Source of the DNA: Gottfriedia acidiceleris | GTDB taxonomy: Bacteria > Bacillota > Bacilli > Bacillales > Bacillaceae_G | Length of the DNA: 64,000 bases | Reading direction: 5' to 3' | Assembly (NCBI RefSeq): GCF_023115465.1 | Contig: NZ_CP096034.1 | Span: forward strand, 3,658,001-3,722,000 | Part shown: positions 20,207-27,990 of the stretch, piece after piece | Numbering within the stretch: the first letter of the stretch is position 1 | Layout of the letters: every line of letters begins with the position of its first letter | Translations under genes and position numbers: made by a program | Notes under the pieces: generated by a model | Told to the model about the DNA's origin: nothing | The model's database searches: none | The model's input: only the letters and a program-made list of their open reading frames with translations

Positions 20207-20241
20207 TGAATGATTATACACAAATATAAATAATTATACAA
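20207..20241 (-). promoter_or_regulatory. Promoter of argFGH with two ARG-box-like operators
   Basis: On the minus strand TTGTAT (20236-20241) and TATAAT (20213-20218) are separated by 17 bp. Over this promoter lie two sites resembling the ArgR/AhrC box (consensus TGAATWWWWATTCA): TGAATGATTATACA at 20207-20220 and TAAATAATTATACA at 20227-20240, exactly 20 bp apart. This arrangement fits repression by arginine-bound AhrC/ArgR. Confidence 0.65.
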
Positions 20242-20360
20242 TTGGTTTTTTAGTTTTTTTTGGTAATTTTTTATGAAAAATTTTAATGCATCACTAAACC
20301 CCTTAGAAACACACGTTTTATACTAATAAACAAGATAAAAAAAACGGTTAAAATAAAAAA

Positions 20361-20402
20361 AGATGAACTAACCAATCATATATAATGATAGGTTAATCCA
20401 CC
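20361..20402 (-). terminator. Terminator of dps
   Basis: A hairpin pairing AACC..ATCAT with ATGAT..GGTT and ending in a T-run on the minus strand, just downstream of the dps stop at 20418. Confidence 0.65.
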
Positions 20403-20417
20403 TTTTTTAATATTTAT

Positions 20418-20861
20418 TCATTTACCAAGAAATGACTTTAACATCCATAGCATCTTTTCAATTTCAGCAATCTTACCAAGGAATAAATCAGCTGTTTCTT
20501 GATCATCACTTTCTTCTGCAATTGAGATTAGATCACGCGATTCTTGTACAATTTTTTCATAGTCTTTAATCAAATCAGACACCATTTCTTCTGCAGAAAA
20601 CGTATGATTACCTTCTTTAATCGTAGCCGTTTCTAAGTATTCACGAAGTGTCGCAATTGGTTTTGCCCCAATTGTTAAAATACGTTCTCCTAAATCGTCT
20701 ACCATTACTTTTGCATCGTCATAATACAATTCAAATTTTTCATGTAGAGTAAAAAAATTCGGTCCTTTTACATACCAATGATAGTTATGTAATTTTACAT
20801 ATAACACATTCCAATTTGCCAGTTGTTGATTTAATAGACTTTCTAAATTTGCCAACTTCAT
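20418..20861 (-). CDS. dps: Dps-family ferritin-like DNA-protection protein
   Basis: A 147-residue four-helix ferritin-like protein. The Dps ferroxidase signature is seen near the N terminus (HNYHWYVKGPNF, then LHEKFELYYDD at about 39-49). Dps forms 12-mers that oxidise and store iron and protect DNA against peroxide. GGAGTG precedes the ATG. A 10-bp hairpin (20871-20898) lies between the upstream gene and this ribosome site. Only 57 bp separate it from the nucleotidyltransferase gene, so the two may be cotranscribed. No PerR box was recognised. Confidence 0.92.
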   Translation of the reverse strand: MKLANLESLLNQQLANWNVLYVKLHNYHWYVKGPNFFTLHEKFELYYDDAKVMVDDLGERILTIGAKPIATLREYLETATIKEGNHTFSAEEMVSDLIKDYEKIVQESRDLISIAEESDDQETADLFLGKIAEIEKMLWMLKSFLGK

Positions 20862-20870
20862 TCACACTCC

Positions 20871-20898
20871 AATTTCTTTGTTAACATACAAAGAAATT
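20871..20898 (-). promoter_or_regulatory. Hairpin in the dps leader
   Basis: AATTTCTTTG (20871-20880) pairs perfectly with CAAAGAAATT (20889-20898) around an 8-nt loop. It lies directly before the dps ribosome site and lacks a T-run on the minus strand, so it looks like an RNA leader structure (stability or processing signal) rather than a terminator. Confidence 0.5.
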
Positions 20899-20918
20899 TT
20901 TCCCAAAAAGTGTGTAGT

Positions 20919-21698
20919 CTATTCTATTTTTCCCCATGAATGTTCAATTGTTGTTCGAAATAGTTCGTTTAAGTTCTCTATATTCACCTTGTTTGATTCA
21001 GTTATCCCCTTCACATATTCTTCAAAAAACTGAATTTTATGTTCAATAAAATCATTTAATACTTTTTTTCTAGGCTCTCGATCTAATTCTTCACCTTGTT
21101 TTTTTCGGATTAATAACTTCTCTACTTCTTCTAAAAAATCCTGTTCTAACCCCTTCATCTCTAAAAGATCATCAAACAAAATTGGAGGAATTTCGTTGTG
21201 TTTTTGAATCCATATACAAGCTAAAATTGGTCTTAATACATAAAAATACTTTTTAATCTTAACTTCTTCACCTTGCAAATAATCACGGTAATTCCCTTTG
21301 GCCATATGGAGATAATGGTAAATACACGCCTTTTTAGAAAGAATTTCATTACCGATTTTTCTTAATTCTTCTGAAATCGTTAAATCATCATGATAAACAA
21401 TTGGAGACCGTAACCATTCTAATAAGGCTGGGTTTGACTTTGCGAAAAGATTAAGTGCCTTTTTTAAGTCCCACCCACTAAAGTCGAGTAAATCATTGAT
21501 TGGATATTCAATTACATCCCGTTTTTGGTTAATGCTTAAATACCAATCTTTGCGGTGAACATAGACAAAACGTACATCATAATCGCTGTCTTTAGAAGGA
21601 AAACCCCACGCTCTACTGCCGGATTCAACTGCAAATAGTATTTTTACGTCATGTTCGACTTCTATTTGTTTTAGTTTTTCTGATATTATTTCCTTCAT
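20919..21698 (-). CDS. Nucleotidyltransferase of the PF10127 (RlaP-like) family
   Basis: A 259-residue protein with the polymerase-beta nucleotidyltransferase motif GSRAWG...DSDYDVRFVYV at about 26-46, where the two aspartates bind metal. The RlaP family is linked to RNA repair pathways, but the reaction of solitary members is not established. The start at 21698 is chosen because GGGGAGGGG lies six bases upstream; the frame continues 28 codons further without a ribosome site. It is followed after 57 bp by dps. The RNA ligase rtcB is present elsewhere in the window but not adjacent. Confidence 0.8.
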   Translation of the reverse strand: MKEIISEKLKQIEVEHDVKILFAVESGSRAWGFPSKDSDYDVRFVYVHRKDWYLSINQKRDVIEYPINDLLDFSGWDLKKALNLFAKSNPALLEWLRSPIVYHDDLTISEELRKIGNEILSKKACIYHYLHMAKGNYRDYLQGEEVKIKKYFYVLRPILACIWIQKHNEIPPILFDDLLEMKGLEQDFLEEVEKLLIRKKQGEELDREPRKKVLNDFIEHKIQFFEEYVKGITESNKVNIENLNELFRTTIEHSWGKIE

Positions 21699-22079
21699 AT
21701 TTATCCCCTCCCCCGTCATTAAATGCTTTAGTATAAATAGTTTTATAAATATTAGGGAATATAGATGGAACTTTACTTTCAACTTTTATTATAGAATAAA
21801 AATAACTCCTAGATATGTGTTCTTCCTTATATATCTAATATATTGCTCGACTTTTGATTTCTTGGTGATTATGACTATTATCTAAAATTAACAATTTACA
21901 AAATAAAACTTTGACTTCAACGAATAGCATTTCCAAGTTTTCACTATGTTCTGAGTTTTGGTTATTGTATAAGCGCTTATTTTATTTTCCATGGAAAGTA
22001 CCGCCGAAGTTTATTTAATTTTTAACTTGCGATTTCCTTACATCACATGAACGTAAATGGAAATCGAGGATTGAAAAAG
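21699..22079. other. Intergenic region, no gene recognised
   Basis: About 380 bp of AT-rich DNA. The only clear element is a perfect 12-bp palindrome ATAAGCGCTTAT at 21969-21980, which resembles a catabolite (cre-like) core only weakly. No open frame with homologue-like sequence was seen. Confidence 0.4.
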
Positions 22080-22106
22080 GAAAAAGACAGTCGTTTAATG
22101 ACTGCC
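22080..22106 (-). terminator. Terminator overlapping the stop codon of the 103-residue gene
   Basis: GACAGTC (22086-22092) pairs with GACTGCC (22100-22106; one G.T), followed on the minus strand by TTTTTCC. The hairpin contains the last codons and the TAA of the gene. Confidence 0.8.
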
Positions 22107-22406
22107 CTTTAAAAACTCTCTTAGCCTATCTGATAACTCATCCATATTTTGAATTCCTTCTTTAACTGTTTGAACGGCCATTTCAAAATTTGGTTCTTTC
22201 ATTTGCAATTCTTCATATAACCAATCATATAGATTTCCAGCGTCGGAACATAATTGATTTAAGCATTCCTTTTTGTTGGAAGGAAAAACTAAATCTTCTA
22301 ACGATAGTTCTCTATTTTCATTAGCTAGTTCATTTCCTATTATCTGACTTCTTTTCAAATTTTCTTTACCTAATTCTTCTACTTTATCCCACAATTCTTC
22401 ACTCAT
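22095..22406 (-). CDS. Hypothetical acidic helical protein
   Basis: A 103-residue acidic, probably all-helical cytoplasmic protein with no signal peptide or membrane segment. I do not recognise a family. AGGTGATCGA before the ATG and a terminator overlapping the stop codon make it a genuine gene. Upstream, on the same strand, lies a short coding-like remnant (22427-22520) that ends in TGA just before this gene. Confidence 0.65.
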   Translation of the reverse strand: MSEELWDKVEELGKENLKRSQIIGNELANENRELSLEDLVFPSNKKECLNQLCSDAGNLYDWLYEELQMKEPNFEMAVQTVKEGIQNMDELSDRLREFLKGSH

Positions 22407-22870
22407 TCGATCACCTACAAATTCTCACTTTAAAGGAGTTTCCATTTCTTTAGTAATTGTGTTTACTCCTAGATACTTTCCTTTTCTCACCTCAAGCATA
22501 GTATCTCCAAATACATAAAAAAATGACTGAACTCTTCTAGCTAAGATTTAGTGCTGTCACTATCTTTTAATCAATATCATTTCTCCTACTTCAAGGTGAT
22601 TCAATAAGTTGGCAAATAGTTCAATCAAATTCTACAAACTAGTCTTCTTATTAATGTAGAACTGCATGTACACTTGCTGGGACTTTCTTTTTACCTTTTT
22701 TTGTTTTTTTATATGTCACTACTTTATCATATAAATACTACTGCTCTTGATCGTCGAAGATAAATTACTCCATATGGCATTTGCCCATTTAAGTCCTTGC
22801 ATATATTATGAGAGAAAATACAGAGAATTAATCTAGATTCCATCATAATATTAACTAGTATAATTGATAG
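22407..22870 (-). other. Gene-poor region with possible decayed coding remnant
   Basis: No intact gene. On the minus strand about 22430-22520 reads GDTMLEVRKGKYLGVNTITK and ends in TGA, and about 22565-22625 reads LLANLLNHLEVGEMILIK; both look protein-like but are separated by stops. They may be the tail of a decayed gene of unknown family. Confidence 0.3.
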
Positions 22871-22882
22871 GATGTGGCCTAA

Positions 22883-23167
22883 GTGGAAAACTTTATTTAT
22901 GTCTTAAAACCAGTTCGATCAACTTTTTTAAATGACTCAACGGAAGAAGAACAAACTATTGTATCAGAGCATTTTCATTATCTACAGAATTTAAATAAAG
23001 AAAAGACAGTCTCTTTAGCAGGAAGAACCGAACAAGCTGAATTTGGTATTGTCATCTTAAAAACAGAAAACTTACAGCATGCAGAAGAAATCATGCAAAA
23101 TGATCCAGCTGTTAAAAAGAATGTTATGACTGCTGAATTATATCCATTTTTAATTGCTTTAAATTAA
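22883..23167 (+). CDS. YCII-domain protein
   Basis: A 94-residue protein of the YciI type, a ferredoxin-like fold related to muconolactone isomerase. Visible features are the VSEHFHYLQNL stretch near 28-38 and a C-terminal MTAELYPFLIAL. Function of the family is mostly unknown. The start is GTG at 22883 preceded by AGGATGTGG. A weak hairpin (GTGCA/TGCA with a T-run) follows at about 23176-23222. Confidence 0.8.
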   Translation: MENFIYVLKPVRSTFLNDSTEEEQTIVSEHFHYLQNLNKEKTVSLAGRTEQAEFGIVILKTENLQHAEEIMQNDPAVKKNVMTAELYPFLIALN

Positions 23168-23230
23168 ATATAAAAAGTGCAACGAAATTGACTAATTCAG
23201 GCCATTCCCGATGCATTTTTTTACTTTTAA

Positions 23231-24178
23231 TTACTTTAAATTAAAAAATATATTTTCTAATTCTTTTAACGTAGTAGCGTTCTTAGCTACTTGAGATTTT
23301 TCTTGATAGAAACTAATATTACTAAAACGATGTAATAATAAATAGGTCATTAATTCTTTTTGTAATCCCTCGTTTAATTCATTATTCATATAGCCATAAC
23401 TCTCTAGAAAAATCTTATTTAGTCCTTCAACAGGATAAAACATAAACGCTATTGGCCCAAGTAAATCATATTTTGAGTTTCCTACAAAGCAATCAGCAAA
23501 ATCAATTAAACCAGTAATTCTCCACATGTCATCAACTTTATTCATGATTAAATTAAATGGAGTGTATTCTCCGGTTAATAACACGATTTGTTCTTTTCCT
23601 TGCAATGTTTTATCTTCTACATAGCTTGTTAATTGGGTAAATAATTCATCATTCAGTCCGTTATTCTTATGATGGTTTTCAACTTGCTCTATTTGATTTG
23701 TCAAAAATTGTTTCCAATAATCATAATCATCTTGTTTTGTTGTGATTGTTGCTTCATGGATTTCTTTTATTATTTTTCCTAAATCAAACGCAATTTGCTT
23801 TTTCTCCTCAAAAGTCAGGTCATCAAAGACATCAATTAAAAGAGTCCCTTTCAGTTCACTCATTACTAAATAGCTCCAGCCTTCAAATTGACCAGTTGAT
23901 ATTAATTTAGGAACATCTACAGATAGAGTTCGGTTGTTTAAAAACTCAAGAACCTGCTTCTCTTTTATGAACTCGTCATTCACATAAGAAGGATATAATT
24001 TAATTACAATTTCACCATTTATACTAAAAACTATATTTCCACCGTACGAAAATCGAGTAAGCTTCTCATAATCGATCTTTTCTAACTCACAAATTTTACG
24101 GATTTTACCTTCCCAAAAACAATTTTTCTCTCGCATTATTCTATATTTTTCTTTTGTTATTTTATAAAGATAGGTCAT
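23231..24178 (-). CDS. Aminoglycoside-phosphotransferase-fold kinase with altered catalytic loop
   Basis: A 315-residue APH-fold protein. The N lobe has VIKLYP near 55, the likely ATP lysine. The catalytic loop reads TGEYTPFNLIM near 200-210 where most members read HGDxxxxN, so the usual Asp is Glu and the His is Thr. The metal-binding motif IDFAD follows near 222. It may phosphorylate a small molecule such as an aminoglycoside or amino sugar, but the changed loop leaves activity uncertain. GAGG lies upstream of the ATG. It stands 46 bp downstream of the MFS gene on the same strand. Confidence 0.75.
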   Translation of the reverse strand: MTYLYKITKEKYRIMREKNCFWEGKIRKICELEKIDYEKLTRFSYGGNIVFSINGEIVIKLYPSYVNDEFIKEKQVLEFLNNRTLSVDVPKLISTGQFEGWSYLVMSELKGTLLIDVFDDLTFEEKKQIAFDLGKIIKEIHEATITTKQDDYDYWKQFLTNQIEQVENHHKNNGLNDELFTQLTSYVEDKTLQGKEQIVLLTGEYTPFNLIMNKVDDMWRITGLIDFADCFVGNSKYDLLGPIAFMFYPVEGLNKIFLESYGYMNNELNEGLQKELMTYLLLHRFSNISFYQEKSQVAKNATTLKELENIFFNLK

Positions 24179-24224
24179 CCATTCTACCTCAATTATTGAA
24201 TTATTTTTTTTATTAATTTTCCTT

Positions 24225-25487
24225 CTACGCAGAAAGATTTTGATTTAGTACTGCTCTTTTTTTAATATTAAGTACAAATAAAGTCGCGACTAAACAAAAG
24301 ATACCTGCTGCAATAAAGATTGATTGGTAGGCATTTAACCAAGAATAAACTAAACCTCCACCATATGCCGCAGCTCCAGCACCTAATTGATGGGCAGTAT
24401 AAATCCATCCATAGATTACCCCTACCTTTTCTTTACCAAAATGATCCGTCGCTAGTTTAATAGTTGGTGGAACTGTAGCAATCCAATCCATCCCATAGAA
24501 AATGGCAAAAACACTTAAATAAATGATTGAATTAGTAGATAAAGCAAAAGGTAGAATAAGTAGTGATAATCCTCTTAAACCATAATACCAAAATAACAAC
24601 CAACGATTATCAAAGCGATCAGAAATATATCCAGATAATGTCGTTCCAATAATATTAAATATTCCCATGAATGCTAAAATACTAGCAGCCGTCACTTCTT
24701 TATATCCATAATCGATACAAAGTGAGATGAAATGAGTACCAATTAAACCACTAGTTGAAAAGCCACAAACGAAGAAACTTCCCGCTAATAACCAAAAAAC
24801 TTTCGATTTAGCACCTAATTTTAACCCATCAAAAGCTGCCTTGACTGGATTAACATTGCTCGCTTGCTTCTTATTGCTTTTTTCAGCCCCTAAAGGCAAC
24901 ACCCCAACATCTGATGGGTCATTCTTCATAAAAATCCAAAGTAATACATAAATGAAAACCCCAAAAGAAAAAATGGTTAAAACGGCATTTCTCCAAGAAT
25001 AATTTTCAACGATATATGCCATAAGCGGCAAGAAAACAAGTTGACCAGCTGCTGAACTAGAGGTCAAAAAACCTAACGCTAAACCACGCTTTTTTTCAAA
25101 CCAAGTAGTTGCAACATACGCATTTAAAACCGTCAAAAATGTCCCCGCACTTAATCCAATCATAATTCCCCAAATAATAAATAAATGCCAAATTTGCGTC
25201 ATAATGGTTGTTAGTAAAATAGCAACTAATAATGCTCCCATGCCTACTAACAATACACTTCTTACACTAAACTTTTGATATAAGCCAGCAATAAATGGAC
25301 CAGAAAATCCAACAAGAGTTATACAAATCGCAAACGCACCAGAAATTGATGCTCTATTCCAACCAAATTCCTTTTCAAAAGGAATCATCATCACTCCCGA
25401 CATCGTATTTGTTACTGCAGCAATAATGACGGATAAGAAAGTAACAATTAAAATAATCCAAGCATAATGTATTTTTCCGCTCTTCAA
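24225..25487 (-). CDS. Major facilitator superfamily transporter
   Basis: A 420-residue, 12-helix transporter of the oxalate/formate-antiporter or monocarboxylate-like branch, starting HYAWIILIVTFLS and containing the paired PF motifs of that group. Substrate unknown. The start is TTG at 25487 with AGGAGG seven bases upstream. It follows the HAD-phosphatase gene after 19 bp and precedes the kinase gene after 46 bp, so these genes probably form one transcript. Confidence 0.85.
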   Translation of the reverse strand: MKSGKIHYAWIILIVTFLSVIIAAVTNTMSGVMMIPFEKEFGWNRASISGAFAICITLVGFSGPFIAGLYQKFSVRSVLLVGMGALLVAILLTTIMTQIWHLFIIWGIMIGLSAGTFLTVLNAYVATTWFEKKRGLALGFLTSSSAAGQLVFLPLMAYIVENYSWRNAVLTIFSFGVFIYVLLWIFMKNDPSDVGVLPLGAEKSNKKQASNVNPVKAAFDGLKLGAKSKVFWLLAGSFFVCGFSTSGLIGTHFISLCIDYGYKEVTAASILAFMGIFNIIGTTLSGYISDRFDNRWLLFWYYGLRGLSLLILPFALSTNSIIYLSVFAIFYGMDWIATVPPTIKLATDHFGKEKVGVIYGWIYTAHQLGAGAAAYGGGLVYSWLNAYQSIFIAAGIFCLVATLFVLNIKKRAVLNQNLSA

Positions 25488-25506
25488 TCAAACTCCTCCT
25501 TCAATG

Positions 25507-26175
25507 TTAGACCATGATCTTTCTCTCATTTAATAACATTTTTTTAAGTTGATCTACACTATTAACAATTGCATTAGCTCCTGCATCTGTTAATTCTAAT
25601 TCACTTCCATATCCGTAAGTTACTCCAATCGAGTCAATTTTAGCGTTTTTCGCACCAATTATATCGTGAAATCGATCCCCAATCATTACCGAATCTTCCT
25701 TAAAAAGATCATTATTTTTTTCAAAAATATACTCAATTATCTCGCTTTTATTAATTCTTGTGCCGTCTAGTTCACTTCCAACAATTTGAATAAAGAACTC
25801 ATCAAGTTGGAAATGGCTTACTATTTCCCTTGCGAAAATAGTAGGTTTTGAAGTTGCTACATACAATCTTTTTTTCTCTTTTTGCAAATCGCTTAGAAGT
25901 TCACGTATCCCATCATATACTTTATTTTCAATCTTACCACTCTGCGAAAAGTATTCGCGATAAAAACAAACTGCATTTAATAATTCTTTATCATTAAGTT
26001 GACAAATTTCAAAAAATGATTGCTGAATCGGAGGTCCAATAAATTTTAATAGCTCTGATTCTAATGGAATAGCTTTTTTCATTTTCTGTAATGCATACTT
26101 TACCGAGTTCAAAATCCCTACCTTTGGATCTGTCAGTGTACCATCTAAATCAAACAAGATTGTATTATATGTCAT
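25507..26175 (-). CDS. HAD-family phosphatase (phosphoglycolate phosphatase-like)
   Basis: A 222-residue HAD hydrolase. Motif I is FDLDGTLTD near 9-17, motif II lies in YVATSKP near 105, and motif III/IV is MIGDRFHDIIGAKNA near 165-179. Such enzymes dephosphorylate phosphoglycolate, pyrophosphate or similar metabolites. GGAGG precedes two adjacent start candidates (GTG 26178 and ATG 26175); the ATG is preferred. Likely first gene of a HAD-MFS-kinase transcript. Confidence 0.85.
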   Translation of the reverse strand: MTYNTILFDLDGTLTDPKVGILNSVKYALQKMKKAIPLESELLKFIGPPIQQSFFEICQLNDKELLNAVCFYREYFSQSGKIENKVYDGIRELLSDLQKEKKRLYVATSKPTIFAREIVSHFQLDEFFIQIVGSELDGTRINKSEIIEYIFEKNNDLFKEDSVMIGDRFHDIIGAKNAKIDSIGVTYGYGSELELTDAGANAIVNSVDQLKKMLLNERKIMV

Positions 26176-26207
26176 CACTTTCTTCCTCCATCATTATTTC
26201 TCCACAA

Positions 26208-26234
26208 AAAAGCGTTAGCATTTTTAGCTAACGC
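26208..26234 (-). terminator. Terminator of the RimL-type acetyltransferase gene
   Basis: GCGTTAGC (26212-26219) and GCTAACGC (26227-26234) form a perfect 8-bp stem followed on the minus strand by TTTTTTG. Confidence 0.85.
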
Positions 26235-26246
26235 AAATTGATTCAT

Positions 26247-26792
26247 TTAAATTTTCCATTCTTTTTTCAACATACTATAAACAGCTATATCATAATACTT
26301 TTCTCTAATTTGCTGTGCTTCTCTTTGGATACCTTCTTGTTTAAAATTTAATCGTTCAGGAATTGCCCTACTCTTCCCATTTTCAACAGCTGCTCTAATC
26401 ACAACCCGATTAAGATTCAGTTCATCATAACAATATGAAACTAAACCTTCTACAGCACGAGTCATTATTCCTTTCCCTTGTACATGTTCACTTAACCAAT
26501 AGCCGATCTCAGTTGTTTGATTCGACCAGTCTATATAATGTAATCCTAACATACCTACTAGTTCATTTTTATAAAAAATCCCCGCTTCAAAACCATTATT
26601 ATCTGCAAATTTTTGTAACCACATAGGTATTATCGATTTTTGATAATCCTCGATCAATGGAATATTTTCAGCCCAAATCAACCATTCTTTTAAGGAGTTT
26701 TGATTTTCCTTCAGTACCTCAACTAATGTTGCTGCATATTTCGGTGTTAATAAATTGATTGATAAATCCTCACTTATATGAACCTTAAACAT
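26247..26792 (-). CDS. RimJ/RimL-type GNAT N-acetyltransferase
   Basis: A 181-residue acetyltransferase. The acetyl-CoA motif A reads EIGYWLSEHVQGKGIMTRAV at about 95-115, and the downstream LNLNRVVIRAAVENGKSRAI is typical of RimJ/RimL (YdaF-like) enzymes that acetylate protein N-termini or small amines. The start at 26792 is chosen because AAGGAGG lies six bases upstream; the ATG two codons earlier touches that site. Monocistronic with its own terminator. Confidence 0.85.
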   Translation of the reverse strand: MFKVHISEDLSINLLTPKYAATLVEVLKENQNSLKEWLIWAENIPLIEDYQKSIIPMWLQKFADNNGFEAGIFYKNELVGMLGLHYIDWSNQTTEIGYWLSEHVQGKGIMTRAVEGLVSYCYDELNLNRVVIRAAVENGKSRAIPERLNFKQEGIQREAQQIREKYYDIAVYSMLKKEWKI

Positions 26793-26798
26793 GTCCAT

Positions 26799-27141
26799 CC
26801 TCCTTTTTTTACTAAAACATTATTCCTAATTAGGTAATTACATTTCTTTAGATTTAGGAGAATTATTTTAACCAAATCTAATTTCTGCTTTTATATTAAT
26901 CTACTTTAATTCTCTATTAACTGCTCTAAATCCTCTCACTTTCAAAAAAATTCACACCTACAATGTAAATCCATTGCTGACCGACATAAAATCTACATTT
27001 TACGTGGTTTTTTAATCTATTTTTGGAACAAGTTTCACAATCACTTGCCTAATCACTAGTTACATAGTATATTTTTTCACAAGGAATATTAAAAACTTCT
27101 AATTATTCCTTAAAAATAAATATCAAACTTGAGGTAATTTC
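26799..27141. other. Intergenic region between divergent genes
   Basis: About 340 bp of AT-rich DNA between the acetyltransferase (minus) and DedA (plus) genes. It must hold both promoters, but I could not single out a convincing -35/-10 pair or any repeat. Confidence 0.4.
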
Positions 27142-27753
27142 ATGCAAAACTGGATTATTGAAACAATGGATACATTTGGCTATTTAGGTATCTTTTTATT
27201 AATTGCATTAGAAAACATATTTCCTCCGATTCCTTCCGAAGTAATTTTAACGTTTGGCGGGTTCATGACTACAGAATCTTCACTATCTAAAATAGGTGTT
27301 ATTTTCTTTTCAACTTTAGGATCAGTAATTGGAGCAATTATACTTTTTTGGATTGGTACATTACTAGATATAAAAACGTTAGAAAAAATCGTAGACCGTT
27401 GGGGGCATTTTTTACGTTTAACTAAAAAGGATGTTCATAAAGCAGACGAATGGTTTTCAAAATACGGTGTTTGGACAGTCTTTTTTTGTAGACTAATTCC
27501 ATTAATACGTAGTTTAATTTCGATACCAGCTGGAATGGCTCGAATGAATTTTTGGATCTTTTTGTTATTTACAACTTTAGGCTCATTAATATGGAATACA
27601 ATTTTAGTTTTAGTTGGTGCATCAGTCGGTGCTTCCTGGGAAAAAATCGTCGAGTATATGGATGTGTATTCAAGTATTATTTATGGAACATTAGCGATTG
27701 GATTGGTCGTTATGATCTTCCTTATTATCAAAAAAAGAAAACACTCTGCTTAA
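27142..27753 (+). CDS. DedA-family (SNARE-associated/VTT) membrane protein
   Basis: A 203-residue membrane protein with the DedA signature: ENIFPPIPSEVILTFGGF near 25-42 and FFCRLIPLIRSLISIPAGMARM near 115-136. DedA proteins flip or carry phospholipids or undecaprenyl phosphate across the inner membrane and support envelope homeostasis. GAGGT lies before the ATG. The gene converges with cadA; a repeat element and two hairpins separate them. Confidence 0.88.
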   Translation: MQNWIIETMDTFGYLGIFLLIALENIFPPIPSEVILTFGGFMTTESSLSKIGVIFFSTLGSVIGAIILFWIGTLLDIKTLEKIVDRWGHFLRLTKKDVHKADEWFSKYGVWTVFFCRLIPLIRSLISIPAGMARMNFWIFLLFTTLGSLIWNTILVLVGASVGASWEKIVEYMDVYSSIIYGTLAIGLVVMIFLIIKKRKHSA

Positions 27754-27766
27754 ATAAGAAGAAAAA

Positions 27767-27792
27767 ACTCAGACTAATTTGTTTAGTCTGAG
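27767..27792. terminator. Hairpin terminator of the dedA-type gene
   Basis: ACTCAGACTAA pairs with TTTAGTCTGAGT just after the DedA stop codon. It lacks a long T-run on the plus strand and shares its CTCAGAC/GTCTGAG sequence with the hairpin at 27954-27982, so it may instead be one edge of the repeat element. Confidence 0.5.
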
Positions 27793-27982
27793 TAAGTGTG
27801 TAGACAAATTTCTAAAAACCTGATTATCAGACTGATTGCAAGCGCTTGTCTTTCGAGGCGCGAAGCCTGATGAGGAGCGGAGTTACCTTTGACGGTAATG
27901 AGCACCGCAGGCAGGCGAAGCAACGAAGAAAGCGAGCGTTTGTCAACAGTCTGACTCAGACAAATTTCGTTTAGTCTGAGTT
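27767..27982. repeat. GC-rich structured repeat element flanked by matching hairpins
   Basis: A segment of about 215 bp, clearly more GC-rich than its surroundings. Its core (about 27826-27957) has imperfect terminal inverted repeats: TCAGACTGATTGCAAGCGCT at the left, and on the other strand at the right TCAGACTGTTGACAAACGCT. Internal pairings include GTTACC with GGTAAT and GCCTG with CAGGC. The element is bounded by two related hairpins built on CTCAGAC/GTCTGAG. No open frame. A partial second copy lies at 51166-51235. It resembles a REP/MITE-like dispersed repeat or a structured RNA. Confidence 0.65.
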
Positions 27983-27985
27983 TTT
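27954..27985. terminator. Hairpin downstream of cadA
   Basis: CTCAGACAAA and GTTTAGTCTGAG pair around 27955-27982 and are followed on the plus strand by TTTTTT. It could end plus-strand transcripts reading through the repeat. For cadA on the minus strand the T-run is absent. Confidence 0.5.
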
Positions 27986-27990
27986 TAGCT

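Noticed and set aside
21969-21980. ATAAGCGCTTAT palindrome as a CcpA (cre) site
   Set aside because: It lacks the TG...CA ends of the cre consensus and lies about 280 bp upstream of the nearest start codon.
23176-23222. Strong terminator after the YCII gene
   Set aside because: Only a GTGCA/TGCA stem with a 30-nt loop could be drawn; kept as a weak remark in that gene's entry.
27767-27982. CRISPR array
   Set aside because: There is no set of equal repeats separated by unique spacers; the element is a single structured unit.
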